Assembly (NCBI GenBank): GCA_003567115.1
Contig: PXAP01000021.1
Coordinates: 1 to 17,372 of the forward strand
Direction: 5' to 3'
DNA: 17,372 nucleotides
Source: Bacteroidota bacterium
Lineage (GTDB): Bacteria; Bacteroidota; Bacteroidia; Bacteroidales; PUMT01
Shown: positions 1 through 7,998 of the stretch, piece by piece
Position numbering within the stretch: position 1 is the first letter of the stretch
Layout: each line of letters begins with the position of its first letter
The notes under the pieces: model-generated
Told to the model about the DNA's origin: nothing
Database searches by the model: none
What the model saw: only the letters and a program-made list of their open reading frames with translations
Made by a program: the position numbers and the translations under genes

Positions 1-598
1 AAGACAGTTACAGATCTTCTAAAATCTTCCCATGCCGAACAATCATAATTAGTAAATTTAACCTGATTGATTATAAATACCATATGATGCTTTGGGGCTT
101 TGTCCCGGATATTATTAGTTAAAAATGATAATATGCAAAGAAAAGAAGTCCTGGATTAGCCACAACGTCACTTCCCTTTGGTTTTCCTTTGTTGTCCGGT
201 GATTTAGCATATGAGGCTTTTGTATATTCCGGTTCGGTTCCCGGTCTCAGGTTGCTTTTATTATGCGTGGAGTTTAGTATTCTGTTTGACGAAGTAATAT
301 GAGGAATTCATATTGATAAATGTTAAGTAACTGGTATTTAGGCAATCTCATCAAGCAGGGATATAAATATTATTTATTCGGGGATTAATATATGCGGATT
401 AATAATCAAACATTTTGTTTATTTTTGTTTATTAGTATTGCGTTATACAAACGCCATATAAATCAATTATTAATAGAAAAGATAACTGATGCTGAATTGA
501 CCGGTCAATCCTCCGTATTATATTATTTTTTAGAATAAATTATAGCAGATTAAACGAATAAACCTGAAACAGGGAATCATTATATAAAATTTACTGGT
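1..598. other. Gene-poor left end of window
   Basis: No convincing gene is visible here on either strand. Bases 1-48 read openly in frame 1 as the last 15 codons of a possible upstream gene ending in TAA at 46-48, but this is too short to identify. A 10-base unit (TTTTGTTTAT) occurs twice back to back at 413-432. A perfect 14-bp palindrome lies at 496-509. The stretch is strongly AT-rich towards the metalloprotease start at 599 and should contain that gene's promoter, although no clear TTTG/TAnnTTTG pair was found. Confidence 0.5.
496..509. promoter_or_regulatory. Perfect 14-bp palindrome (candidate operator)
   Basis: ATTGACCGGTCAAT is its own reverse complement over 14 bases. It is centred about 96 bases before the ATG of the M48 protease lipoprotein. 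Perfect symmetry of this length suits a dimeric regulator site. It is too short and lacks the T-run needed for a terminator. Function is inferred only. Confidence 0.3.
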
Positions 599-1411
599 AT
601 GAAGAAAAGAAAAATATTGCTGATTTTCACTGCGGTAATTTTACAGTTAACCTTTTATTCCTGTAGAACAGTACCTGTAAGCGATAGGAGGCAGATTTCA
701 TTTCTGCCCGAATCAATGCTGGTTGAAATGGGGCATAATAATTACAATGAATTCCTGGAAAACCATAAGTTGTCAACAAACCAGGAACAGACTGCTATGA
801 TCAAAAATGCGGGTAACCGTATTGCAACTGCAGTTGAAAATTATCTCAGAGAGCAGGGGCTGGAATCACGTATAAGGGATTTTGACTGGGAGTTCAACCT
901 GATTGAAGAAGATGTTGCCAACGCATGGGCTATGCCCGGGGGGAAAATTGTGTTTTACAGCGGGATATTGCCAATTACCCGGAACGAAGAAGGAGTTGCT
1001 GTGGTTATGGGACATGAAATAGCACATGTGGTTGCCAGGCATGGTAATGAAAGAATGAGTCAGCAGTTACTGGTTCAGACAGGAGGTATTGCCCTTTCGG
1101 TTGCTTTGCAGGAAAGACCTGAACAGACACGAAATATTTTTCTTACTGCTTATGGATTGGGGGCGACAGTTGGAGTAATATTGCCGTATTCAAGGGCACA
1201 TGAAAGGGAGGCGGACCGGCTGGGCCTCATATTTATGGCAATGGCCGGATATGACCCTTCCGAGGCAGTTTCTTTCTGGGAACGTATGGAGCAGATGTCC
1301 GGTGGTTCAGCCCCTCCCGAATTTCTGAGTACACATCCCAGTTCAGCAACCCGGATAAGGGAGATGAAAGATTTTTTGCCGGAAGCTATGAAATATTACA
1401 GAACTCCTTAG
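599..1411 (+). CDS. M48 family metalloprotease lipoprotein
   Basis: This is a zinc-dependent peptidase of the M48 group (LoiP/YcaL/Oma1-like), expected to work in envelope protein quality control. The N-terminus is a lipoprotein signal: basic MKKRK, a hydrophobic core, and a lipobox FYSC with Cys22 as the lipidated residue. It is therefore anchored in a membrane and faces the periplasm. The catalytic zinc motif HEIAH lies at residues 139-143 (H139, E140, H143). The third-ligand region HEREAD follows at 201-206, and the family-typical STHPSSATRI segment is near residue 244. At 270 aa it has the normal length for stand-alone M48 lipoproteins. The ATG at 599 directly precedes the basic n-region, so the start is well supported. 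It stands alone, 76 bases before the next gene. The family assignment is secure; the substrate is unknown. Confidence 0.93.
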   Translation: MKKRKILLIFTAVILQLTFYSCRTVPVSDRRQISFLPESMLVEMGHNNYNEFLENHKLSTNQEQTAMIKNAGNRIATAVENYLREQGLESRIRDFDWEFNLIEEDVANAWAMPGGKIVFYSGILPITRNEEGVAVVMGHEIAHVVARHGNERMSQQLLVQTGGIALSVALQERPEQTRNIFLTAYGLGATVGVILPYSRAHEREADRLGLIFMAMAGYDPSEAVSFWERMEQMSGGSAPPEFLSTHPSSATRIREMKDFLPEAMKYYRTP

Positions 1412-1487
1412 CCTGTTAATTTATGAGGTTATCCGAACAGTAATCCGGTACATGCATCAGACCACTTTGATAACCGAATAATTCGTT

Positions 1488-2651
1488 ATGTTTTTTATTC
1501 AGGGTAAAAAAATATTCATTGCGATACTATTAATAACAGGTATCCCTCTTGTCAGTTTTTTCCTGTGGTATGTTGAAACCAAAAAACCACTGGAGATCCT
1601 GTTAATGAATAAGAGTGCTGGTACTGTTTCCAGGGAGGAGCATAAGGCAGCTTTCTGGCTTCTTAACTATGAGAGGTTTGTAAAAAAGAACAGAACAAAA
1701 TATGATCACCGAAAGGATTATTATGGATTTATTCCTGTAAAGCCCTACCGAAACAAAAACTGGAATATCAGAAGTATAAGGCTCAATGATATTGACAGTC
1801 TGACGGCTCATTATGATATGGCATGGTTTGTTGATACATACGGACTTTCTTTGGGCGACTGGTACGGAGATCCTTCACAGGATGTATATTCACGAATGTT
1901 GTACGGAGGACTTAACAAAAATGATTATATATTTATAAAAGAGATGCTTGGCAGAAACAAACTGGTTATTGCCGAGTTTAACTTTTTTGCATCTCCGACG
2001 ACCGGAGTTATAAGAAGTAAGACCGAGAAACTTGTAGATGTATACTGGAGCGGTTGGACAGGCATCTATTATGACAATCTTAATTACCTTATGAATAAGG
2101 AAGTGCCTGGTTGGATTATTAATAATTATAAGGAACAAAATCAGGGTGAGTGGCCATATTCCAATTCCGGAATAGTGCTTGTAAATCATGAAGGCAAAGT
2201 TCTGGTACTGGAATATGAAACACATATTGATATTGAGGTCCCCCTGGTAACTACAAGCTATGATAAAGCTTCTTCCTATGGGGTTTCTCCCGTGGTGCAT
2301 TATCCATGTCGCTTTGATATTAGCTATGCTGCTGATACCAGCGATGTTATATCATATTATGAGTTAAGTGTTAATTTAAATGGAGAAAGGCTTCTGAGTA
2401 ACCACAATATTCCATCCCGTTTTCCGGCAGTCACCAAAAATTCTGGTAACGGACTTTTTTATTACCTTGCAGGCAGTTACTCGCACCATGACATGACAAT
2501 GCTCACCTCTATGCTGAGGGGCTCCAGGTCATTCGAATTCATAATGCATAGCGAAAGGATCGGAAGTAAGGGCAAATTTTTCAGGGAATATTATTATCCT
2601 TTTATTTCAACAGTTATTTCGGATTATTACGAAATAATATCAAATCAATAA
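1488..2651 (+). CDS. Membrane-anchored protein of unknown function
   Basis: I do not recognise a named family for this 387-aa protein. One hydrophobic segment (about residues 9-29), preceded by GKK, suggests a single N-terminal membrane anchor with the rest outside the cytoplasm. The body looks like a soluble alpha/beta protein. Phrases that look conserved include DMAWFVDTYG (110-119), KLVIAEFN (158-165), SPTT (169-172), WSGWTG (187-192) and GKVLVLEYETH (236-246). The DTYG and IAEFN strand-turn stretches recall a Rossmann-like or amidotransferase-like core, and the C-terminal half is rich in aromatic residues as in carbohydrate-binding folds. Both remarks are inference. It lies on the same strand just before the response regulator and the glycan locus, so a link to polysaccharide export is plausible, but 254 bases separate it from the next gene. 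The ATG at 1488 fits the membrane anchor. Confidence 0.8.
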   Translation: MFFIQGKKIFIAILLITGIPLVSFFLWYVETKKPLEILLMNKSAGTVSREEHKAAFWLLNYERFVKKNRTKYDHRKDYYGFIPVKPYRNKNWNIRSIRLNDIDSLTAHYDMAWFVDTYGLSLGDWYGDPSQDVYSRMLYGGLNKNDYIFIKEMLGRNKLVIAEFNFFASPTTGVIRSKTEKLVDVYWSGWTGIYYDNLNYLMNKEVPGWIINNYKEQNQGEWPYSNSGIVLVNHEGKVLVLEYETHIDIEVPLVTTSYDKASSYGVSPVVHYPCRFDISYAADTSDVISYYELSVNLNGERLLSNHNIPSRFPAVTKNSGNGLFYYLAGSYSHHDMTMLTSMLRGSRSFEFIMHSERIGSKGKFFREYYYPFISTVISDYYEIISNQ

Positions 2652-2905
2652 CAACCTTTATGATACTGTATTTCACAAAGAGACATAAAAGTCCAGTCTG
2701 AAAAATAATGATTTTGTGGATTGGAGAGCATGTGATCCTGACCGGATATAATAAGATATGGATGGATGGCGCATCCTGAATGAACCAGTGAAGATGTCTG
2801 TAATGATCTGGTAAAGATTTTAAAATTAACCTAATAGAAACAGATTAAACAACCGGAATAATGATGGAGTTAATACAAAATATTTTACGGTAAAAATTAT
2901 TTAAG

Positions 2906-3277
2906 GTGAAGATCATTATTTGTGAAGACGACTTGATTACACTCAAGGCTTTGGAATACAGTCTTAAAAAGAAGGGCTATGATGTGATTGCAGCAAGCGA
3001 TGGAAAAACCGGTTCGGAATTGCTCAGAAAACATTACAATGAAATAGACTTGATGATAACAGACCATCACATGCCTTATTTCAGCGGACTTGAACTGGTA
3101 CATCTAGTAAGGAATGAGCTTAAAATGAATTTTCCCATTATCATGCTTACCCGTGTAAATATGGATGAAACAAAAAAACTGGCAATGAGTCTTGGTGTTA
3201 ATGAATATATAACAAAACCTTTCTTTCCCAAGCAATTGGTCTTAAAGGTCAGGGGTATTTTAATGAACCGTACATGA
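2906..3277 (+). CDS. Single-domain response regulator (CheY-like receiver)
   Basis: This 123-aa protein is only a receiver domain, with no DNA-binding or enzymatic output. The phosphorylation pocket is complete: acidic pair D8/D9, phospho-acceptor D53 (ITDHHMP), switch Thr82 (IIMLT) and Lys104 followed by Pro105 (TKPF). It should accept phosphate from a histidine kinase and act by protein-protein contact. No kinase is encoded nearby. The start is GTG at 2906; the receiver begins immediately (KIIICEDD), leaving no room for a later start, and no in-frame ATG lies close upstream. It precedes the barrel, HEAT and glycosyltransferase genes on the same strand, 86 bases before the first of them. It may therefore control glycan synthesis or export after translation, but that is inference. 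Confidence 0.93.
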   Translation: MKIIICEDDLITLKALEYSLKKKGYDVIAASDGKTGSELLRKHYNEIDLMITDHHMPYFSGLELVHLVRNELKMNFPIIMLTRVNMDETKKLAMSLGVNEYITKPFFPKQLVLKVRGILMNRT

Positions 3278-3363
3278 GAATCTTTCAGTTAAAAAAACAG
3301 CATGAAGAGACGGTGTAAACTACCCTGCACCAGGAGCACAGCGATGAATTGCAGTTCTTTAAA

Positions 3364-4683
3364 ATGCTCAGGGTGATGGTTGGCAAAAAATTAATATTTG
3401 ATTTTTTGGTATATGTTTTATTTTATACATCTGCTGTTATATTTTTTATTCCTGATTCAGTTGCCCGGGAAGAGGGACGCTGCTCTATATTTTCCGATGA
3501 CAGCCTCTATTTTAAAGCTCGTAATTTAGCTCATAGCGGAGAGACTGAAAAAGCCCTCGAAGCAGCATTGATTTTACTCGAACGTAACCCGCTGCATCAT
3601 GATGCTTCTGTGCTGGCAGCCAGATTATATTCATGGGAAAGGCAGTTTGATTCAGCGCGTTATTATATTAAAAACGTAACTGATCATCATCCCGGTTACC
3701 ATGATGCAATGTCAGCGCTCATTGATATAGAGATATGGGACGGGAACTACCTTCAGGCTGTTGAGGCAGCAGAAAATGCACTCTCCTTCCATCCCGGAGA
3801 TGAAGAATTTATGTTTAAAAAAGCAAGGGGACTTTTTTACGGGGAGATGATTAGTGAGGCAACTGAAATCCTTGAATAACTTCTGGAAATCAATCCTGAT
3901 AATGAAGAAGCACTTGAGCTTCTTAACAGATTATCAGAACCCGGATTCTATTATTACCGCGAAAACAATTACCTGCTTGCCGGTTATCACGGAGAGTTCT
4001 TTAAAAAACCTTATTCCCGGCATTTCCATATGGGTAGTTCCGGGTATTCTCATTATACCCGCAGGGGACCTGTTACGGCAAGGCTCAATTTTGCCAATAC
4101 TTTTATTGACGGAACAGGGATGACACGTTATCCTTCATTACAGTATGAAATTGAATCTTATCCGCGATTATCGCCGGATAGTTATCTGCTGCTCAATTAT
4201 GCCTATTCACGGGGATTGGTTTTTCCTGGTCACAGAGGAGCTTTTGAGTATTTCAGGGCTCTTTCAGGAGGTTTTGAGGCATCACTGGGTTTGCGCTATC
4301 TGTACTGGGACAACTCCTATTTTTTTTATACAGGATCTGCAGGAAAATATTACGGCAATATGTGGTTTTCATTAAGAACATATATATTCCCCGGAAATAA
4401 TGCTGTGTCAGCTTCCTGGTTTTTTAATGCCAGGAAGTATTTCGAATCTGCTGATGATTTTGCCGGAATAATTATAGGATTCGGGTTTTCACCCGATGAA
4501 ACCCTGGCAGTTCCTTCAGACAGAATATCTCTGAATACTATCAGTGCCGGAATTGAATTCAGCAAGGGTATTTATTCAAATTATCTGATCAGGGGAAGCT
4601 TGCGATATAATTTCGAAGAGTATGAAATCAGTTCACTAAGAAATCGCTGGTTATTTAACCTGGGTTTGAGATATTATTTGTGA
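3364..4683 (+). pseudogene. TPR plus beta-barrel outer-membrane protein (YaiO type), interrupted by an in-frame TAA
   Basis: One reading frame from the signal peptide to the TGA at 4681-4683 encodes a whole protein, broken only by TAA at 3877-3879 (codon 172 from this start). Before the stop are a signal peptide (basic VGKK, hydrophobic core, SVA cleavage site) and TPR-like helices. Directly after it the same frame continues as a normal TPR helix (LLEINPDNEEALELLNRL). It then becomes a beta-barrel with alternating aromatic strands that ends in NLGLRYYL. This is the layout of YaiO-type proteins, and it resembles the TPR-porin PgaA that exports polysaccharide. A one-base change from CAA (Gln) would explain the stop. 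It could be a nonsense mutation, a sequence error or a read-through site. In-frame starts also exist at TTG 3349 and ATG 3376; 3376 gives the most compact signal peptide. The synthase genes follow downstream. Confidence 0.8.
3877..3879 (+). other. Premature in-frame TAA in the TPR-barrel gene
   Basis: The codons read GAA TAA CTT. Both sides encode the same TPR helix in the same frame: EATEILE before, LLEINPDNEEAL after. No base insertion or deletion is needed to join the halves, so this is a point nonsense change, most simply C to T in a CAA codon. Confidence 0.85.
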
Positions 4684-4752
4684 CATGTTACAACGATCAA
4701 CAATTAAGGGTTAGCAAGTTATAATTAAACAGTATATGACTAAATCTTTGTG

Positions 4753-4791
4753 CAGATAATCTGGATGGGGTTTTCTGGTGACTCTTATCTG
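4753..4791 (+). other. Inverted repeat between the barrel and HEAT genes
   Basis: CAGATAA at 4753-4759 pairs with TTATCTG at 4785-4791 (7 bp, extendable by one G-T pair), with a 25-base loop. The T-rich TTTTCTTC follows. It could be a weak attenuator or terminator before the SPOR-HEAT operon, or chance. The long loop argues against a strong intrinsic terminator. Confidence 0.25.
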
Positions 4792-4833
4792 TTTTCTTCA
4801 GGCGGTAATATATCTTAAACTGTTATTATAAAT

Positions 4834-6555
4834 ATGACAAGCCGGGAAAATATAAAAATTTTAAATCGCAGGGGGTTATTTTCGAGGCTAACCGCATGTT
4901 TTGTTTTTATGTTTGTATTCCAGTTGTCTTTTTCTGTCACATTTCAGGATTATAATAATGATTCTCTTTTTGATCACTTTGTCATTCTTGGCAGTTTCAG
5001 GGTATATAATAATGCTGTTCAGTTCAAAGATGAACTTGCAGATCTGAGCTTTGACCCTTTTATATTGCGTTCGGAAGAACTGTTTTACAGGATTTGTGTT
5101 GACTCGTTCACACGCAGAACTGATGCCCAAAGGAGGGTTTTACAGATTCGAAGAACTTATCCTGAGTACCATGATGCCTGGATACTTATCAAAGATAAAG
5201 TTTCTGCAGCATATTCTCCTGATGATGACAGGCTGCCTGATAGAGATCCATTTTGTAAAGCTGATTCACTGTCAGTATTATACCGGGTAACTGATCTAAG
5301 TGAAAGATACAGGATAATTAACCTTAAAGCTGAATGGGCAGCAGAATACCAGCAATATGAGGAGGCTATAGAATTCTATGAACAGGCTGTTGATTTAAAA
5401 CCATGGAACGATCACCCTAAAAAGCGTATAGATGAAATTAAATCAAAGTTGGAAAGGGACAGAATAAACATTATTCTGCCCGAAACCGATTTCGGGCAGT
5501 CTTCTGCCCTAATTCAGATACTTGTGCTTGTAACGGTTTTTTCAATCTTATCCATGATTGTTTTGCTGGTAATTATACTTTTACACCGTAACCTATTGGA
5601 AAACGAAGCAAAATTAAGACAAGAACTTAAAGAGAAATACCAGATGCTACTGATGAGCTATCTTTTTGATGAGGGGCATGTTGCAGAAATACCTGCAAAG
5701 ATTGGTAAAATAGCCGGAGATAACTTTAAGAGACGTATATTGATGGAAGAAATGAAGGATCTGATAGTTAATCTTTCGGGAGATGCGGCTGAAAAATTGC
5801 GCGAATTATATTATAAGCTCTCTCTTGATGTTGATTCCAGAATAAAGGCATCCAGCAAAAAATGGCATATCAGGATAAAAGGATTTCGTGAACTTGCTTT
5901 TATGAACATAAAAGACGCAAACCAGGAAATAATAAAATGTCTTCACAGTCACAACAGTATACTCAGAATGGAAGCCCAACTGGCTCTTGTTCGTTTGAAC
6001 GACAGAGACAGGTTTTCCTTTCTGGATCACCTGCAGAGGCCATTTACCAAATGGGAGCAGCTGAATGTTCATGAAATGATTATTAGTCATGATCTTGAGA
6101 TACCCGATTTTCAGCGATGGCTCTGTTCAGATAACCGGACAGTAGTGATTTTTTCTCTAAAAATGATAAAAGTTTTCAAACAGAGAAATGCATGGAAAAC
6201 CATTGTACATCTCCTTGAAAACGACGATCCGGAAATAAGAAGAACAACTATATTTGTTCTTGGTGAGCTGAGGATTAAACAGTCGGCTTCATCCCTGAAA
6301 CATCATTATAAATATGAAATATATGAAAACCTTCTGGAAATAGTTATTGCATTGGGTAAGATTGCTGACGAGTCTGTTATTAATTTTCTTGTTATGGTCA
6401 TTGACAAGGAGGATGATGTGCAGTTGCAGATTGAAGCAGCAAAGGCTCTAAGAGAAATGGGGGATAGCGGTCAGAAAGCTCTGGAAAAACTGATGCAGTC
6501 GGATTACAAGAATTATATAATTATTATAAAACACGTGTTGGATAAACGTATATAA
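4834..6555 (+). CDS. SPOR-TPR-transmembrane-HEAT repeat protein of the glycan locus
   Basis: This 573-aa protein joins periplasmic and cytoplasmic parts. Residues about 14-35 form a signal sequence. Residues about 46-120 look like a SPOR domain: FVILGSF at the first strand, then A..F...L, FYRICVDSF, and a closing AWILI. SPOR domains are known to bind peptidoglycan lacking stem peptides. A TPR-like helix pair follows (about 160-207; YEEAIEFYEQAVDLKPWN). A transmembrane segment spans about 227-251. The C-terminal half (about 340-560) consists of HEAT-like helical repeats, such as PEIRRTTIFVLGELR and LQIEAAKALREMG, so it should be a cytoplasmic docking surface. It overlaps no gene, but the glycosyltransferase starts one base after its stop, so the two are surely co-translated. 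I infer a scaffold linking the synthase to the cell wall and outer-membrane exporter. ATG 4834 is preceded by an A/T-rich leader typical of Bacteroidota. Confidence 0.88.
   Translation: MTSRENIKILNRRGLFSRLTACFVFMFVFQLSFSVTFQDYNNDSLFDHFVILGSFRVYNNAVQFKDELADLSFDPFILRSEELFYRICVDSFTRRTDAQRRVLQIRRTYPEYHDAWILIKDKVSAAYSPDDDRLPDRDPFCKADSLSVLYRVTDLSERYRIINLKAEWAAEYQQYEEAIEFYEQAVDLKPWNDHPKKRIDEIKSKLERDRINIILPETDFGQSSALIQILVLVTVFSILSMIVLLVIILLHRNLLENEAKLRQELKEKYQMLLMSYLFDEGHVAEIPAKIGKIAGDNFKRRILMEEMKDLIVNLSGDAAEKLRELYYKLSLDVDSRIKASSKKWHIRIKGFRELAFMNIKDANQEIIKCLHSHNSILRMEAQLALVRLNDRDRFSFLDHLQRPFTKWEQLNVHEMIISHDLEIPDFQRWLCSDNRTVVIFSLKMIKVFKQRNAWKTIVHLLENDDPEIRRTTIFVLGELRIKQSASSLKHHYKYEIYENLLEIVIALGKIADESVINFLVMVIDKEDDVQLQIEAAKALREMGDSGQKALEKLMQSDYKNYIIIIKHVLDKRI
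5476..5499 (+). other. Perfect 10-bp hairpin inside the SPOR-HEAT gene
   Basis: CTGCCCGAAA (5476-5485) and TTTCGGGCAG (5490-5499) pair perfectly around the 4-base loop CCGA. The hairpin covers codons 215-222, just before the transmembrane segment. No T-run follows, so it is not a standard terminator. It may slow transcription or translation at the domain boundary, or be chance; the stem is more GC-rich than its surroundings. Confidence 0.45.
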
Positions 6556-6556
6556 A

Positions 6557-7993
6557 ATGGATCAAATATTTAATGCCCTGGGCTGGTTTTTCAGCAATAT
6601 CATTCTTATTATTACTGTTTCCATTTTTCTTGCTTATGTATTGCTTGCAGTGTTTTCAGCAGTTACACTTCGTGTATACCTCCGGAAAAACAGTTATGTG
6701 GATTATAATTCAATCATTCTTGCACCTCTTACTCCGTCTATTTCAGTTATAGCACCAGCCTTTAATGAATCATATACAATAGTTGAAAATGTCAGGACAT
6801 TATTATCACTTTATTATAACAATTTTGAAGTAATTGTGATTAATGATGGCAGCACTGACGATTCGCTTGAAAAAACCATTGAGGCCTATGACCTGGAGAA
6901 GGTTAATTATTTTTTTGATTACAGGATACCATGTCAGAGGATAAGGGGGGTATATAAATCAAAAAACCGTTCATTCCACAACCTGACAGTTATAGATAAA
7001 GTGAACGGGGGAAAGGCAGATGCACTGAACGCAGGGATCAATGTCTCACATAATCAGCTTATATGCAGTATAGATGTTGACTCAATCATGGAGCCGGATG
7101 CTCTGCTAAAAATGGTAAAGCCCTTTCTTGAAGAGACCGACAGGAAGGTAATCGGCACAGGTGGGGTTGTCAGAATAGCCAATTCATGCGATATTCAGGG
7201 CGGAAAGGTTAAGAAAATACATCTGCCGAAAAAATTTCTTGCAAGGGTTCAGGTGCTTGAATATACCAGGGCATTTCTTATGGGAAGAATGGCCTGGGCG
7301 AGGCTTGACGGTCTGCTTCTTATTTCAGGTGCTCTTGGCATGTTCGACCGTGAAACTGTTATAAAATGCGGAGGTTACAGCATTGAAACCGTTGGTGAAG
7401 ATATGGAGCTTGTTGTAAGAATGAGGAGGTATATGGCAGAAAAAAAAGAAAAATACCAGGTAACCTATATACCTGATCCTTTGTGCTGGACCGAGGTGCC
7501 ATCCTCACTAAGAATTCTTGGAAGACAAAGAAACCGATGGACTCGGGGGACTGTTGAAACCCTCTTTACCCACAAAAAGATCTTTTTCCGTTCCAGATAC
7601 AAAAGGTTTGGTTTACTGGGTTACCCCTACTGGTTCTTTTTTGAGTGGCTTGCACCAATAGTTGAATTTTTGGCTATTATATTTTTCCTGATGTATATCA
7701 TATTCAGTACTCCAAACTGGCCTTTTGCAATTCTGCTTTTTATATTTGTTTATACCTTTGCGGTTTCCCTTTCCGTATGGGCGGTTTTGTTTGAAGAAAT
7801 GACTTTCCATAAATATGAAAGAAAAAGAGATGTCCTCAAGCTTATCGGAACTGCATTTCTTGAACCTTTCTTTTTTCATCCGCTGACAGTAATATGGGCA
7901 ATTAAGGGTAACTGGGACTACCTGAGAGGGAGGAAGGGCTGGGGTAAAATGGACCGTGAGGGTTTCAGGGACAATTCATCCAAATCTGGTTAA
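6557..7993 (+). CDS. Processive family 2 glycosyltransferase (PgaC/BcsA-like synthase)
   Basis: This membrane enzyme polymerises a beta-linked glycan from a nucleotide sugar on the cytoplasmic side and moves it across the inner membrane. One N-terminal membrane helix lies at about residues 13-37. The GT-A domain shows PAFNE (67-71), NDGSTDDS (96-103, D97), GGKADALNAG (151-160), the DVD metal site (173-175), SGALGMFDRE (257-266), the catalytic ED pair (281-282) and QRNRW (324-328). This is the full D,D,D,QxxRW set of processive synthases. Three further hydrophobic segments follow (about 358-384, 388-411, 432-450). There is no PilZ domain. The length of 478 aa fits PgaC-like enzymes. Product identity (poly-N-acetylglucosamine or another glycan) cannot be decided from sequence. 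It begins one base after the HEAT gene and is followed 5 bases later by an acyltransferase. Confidence 0.93.
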   Translation: MDQIFNALGWFFSNIILIITVSIFLAYVLLAVFSAVTLRVYLRKNSYVDYNSIILAPLTPSISVIAPAFNESYTIVENVRTLLSLYYNNFEVIVINDGSTDDSLEKTIEAYDLEKVNYFFDYRIPCQRIRGVYKSKNRSFHNLTVIDKVNGGKADALNAGINVSHNQLICSIDVDSIMEPDALLKMVKPFLEETDRKVIGTGGVVRIANSCDIQGGKVKKIHLPKKFLARVQVLEYTRAFLMGRMAWARLDGLLLISGALGMFDRETVIKCGGYSIETVGEDMELVVRMRRYMAEKKEKYQVTYIPDPLCWTEVPSSLRILGRQRNRWTRGTVETLFTHKKIFFRSRYKRFGLLGYPYWFFFEWLAPIVEFLAIIFFLMYIIFSTPNWPFAILLFIFVYTFAVSLSVWAVLFEEMTFHKYERKRDVLKLIGTAFLEPFFFHPLTVIWAIKGNWDYLRGRKGWGKMDREGFRDNSSKSG

Positions 7994-7998
7994 TAAAA

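Noticed and set aside
1890..2300. 136-codon minus-strand frame inside the unknown membrane-anchored protein
   Set aside because: It is antisense to a longer frame with coherent protein features, and its own translation looks random.
3854..4123. Overlapping reading frame across the premature stop of the TPR-barrel gene
   Set aside because: It is in another frame and has no TPR or barrel character. The true continuation is in the original frame, so a frameshift explanation is not needed.
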